Positions 13,648 to 13,860 of a stretch of DNA of 13,860 bases are shown here, piece by piece. The stretch covers positions 1 through 13,860 of the forward strand of contig JAISJZ010000132.1 in assembly GCA_031261125.1 (NCBI GenBank), given 5' to 3'. The first letter of the stretch is position 1; the number at the start of each line of letters is the position of its first letter. The position numbers were made by a program, and so were the translations under genes. This DNA comes from Planctomycetaceae bacterium (GTDB taxonomy: Bacteria; Planctomycetota; Planctomycetia; Pirellulales; Thermoguttaceae). The notes under the pieces were generated by a model. That model was not told the DNA's origin and made no database searches. It was given only the letters and a program-made list of their open reading frames with translations.

Positions 13648-13860
13648 ATGAAACGTACCATTATGTTGACCATCGCAGCGATGTTTCTTTCCGCTGTTGC
13701 AAACGCAGATGTTATTCCGCTGGCTTCTACCGGTGTAAGTACATCCAATCCGAATACAACGATTGCTAGTAGAACTACTGGTTATGGACTCGGATCAACC
13801 ACAACATACTACCGTGCGTCTTTGGATGCTAACTGGACTGCCGCCTTCCTCGGTGATTAC
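13648..13860 (+). CDS. Exported protein of unknown function (partial, C-terminus off the right edge)
   Basis: Seventy-one codons are visible and the frame is open at the edge. The first 20 residues are a clear signal peptide: MKR, a hydrophobic core (TIMLTIAAMFLSAV) and ANA before Asp21. The mature part is rich in threonine, serine and glycine (for example ASTGVSTSNPNTTIAS, then GYGLGSTTTYY), typical of surface or extracellular proteins. Codon use (GCT, AGT, ACT, GGT) looks more AT-rich than in the housekeeping genes. It has a Shine-Dalgarno and a candidate sigma-54 promoter. In several bacteria, PEP-CTERM exopolysaccharide-associated proteins are controlled by sigma-54, so a sorted surface protein is one possibility; the C-terminus that would show this is outside the window. 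No family was recognised. Confidence 0.8.
   Translation, partial: MKRTIMLTIAAMFLSAVANADVIPLASTGVSTSNPNTTIASRTTGYGLGSTTTYYRASLDANWTAAFLGDY

Overview
The window reads like a chromosomal segment from a planctomycete (PVC group), probably a Pirellulales-like lineage. The evidence is indirect: a transmembrane vWA protein carrying a GATase1-like domain, an exported ThuA-like protein, an exported HEAT/TPR protein whose N-terminal repeat is of a kind common in planctomycetes, a short RRM protein with a Gly/Arg tail, and weak or absent Shine-Dalgarno sequences in front of most genes. No IS element, integrase, prophage gene, CRISPR array or tRNA gene was seen. Most of the window is core chromosome.

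Layout. Bases 1-6839 (minus strand) form a tight four-gene unit transcribed in the order topA (DNA topoisomerase I), ThuA-like exported protein, vWA/GATase1-like membrane protein, and pyrD (class 1B dihydroorotate dehydrogenase, cut by the left edge). Two junctions overlap and the third leaves a gap of only 36 bases. A good promoter (TTGACA-17-AATAGT) lies just upstream of topA. Divergent from it on the plus strand is an LptF/LptG-type permease (7011-8147). An apparently solitary beta-class DNA methyltransferase (8179-8979, minus) converges on it. Its promoter region lies back to back with that of ssrA (tmRNA, 9107-9465, plus), whose tag reads AEPKLALAA. After ssrA come a glycine-rich RRM protein (9580-9942) and a strong intrinsic terminator. 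Converging on this terminator is ffh (SRP54, 10006-11490, minus). Behind ffh is an exported HEAT/TPR protein of unknown function (11597-13282, minus).

The right end is the most interesting part for regulation. A 365-base AT-rich gap (13283-13647) separates the HEAT/TPR gene from a divergent exported protein that runs off the right edge (13648 onward). The gap holds a candidate sigma-54 promoter (TGGCACG-N4-GTGCG), an 11-bp perfect inverted repeat about 75-120 bases upstream of it that could be an enhancer-binding site, further palindromes, and a separate sigma-70-type promoter facing the HEAT/TPR gene. The two exported-protein genes flanking this gap also have the clearest Shine-Dalgarno sequences in the window.

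Functionally, the window combines DNA topology and pyrimidine synthesis, envelope biogenesis (Lpt permease, Ffh), ribosome rescue (tmRNA), RNA binding, DNA methylation and several extracytoplasmic proteins. I found no convincing novel multi-gene defence or mobile system. The best leads are the sigma-54 regulatory region and the pair of extracytoplasmic GATase-fold proteins inside the topA-pyrD unit.
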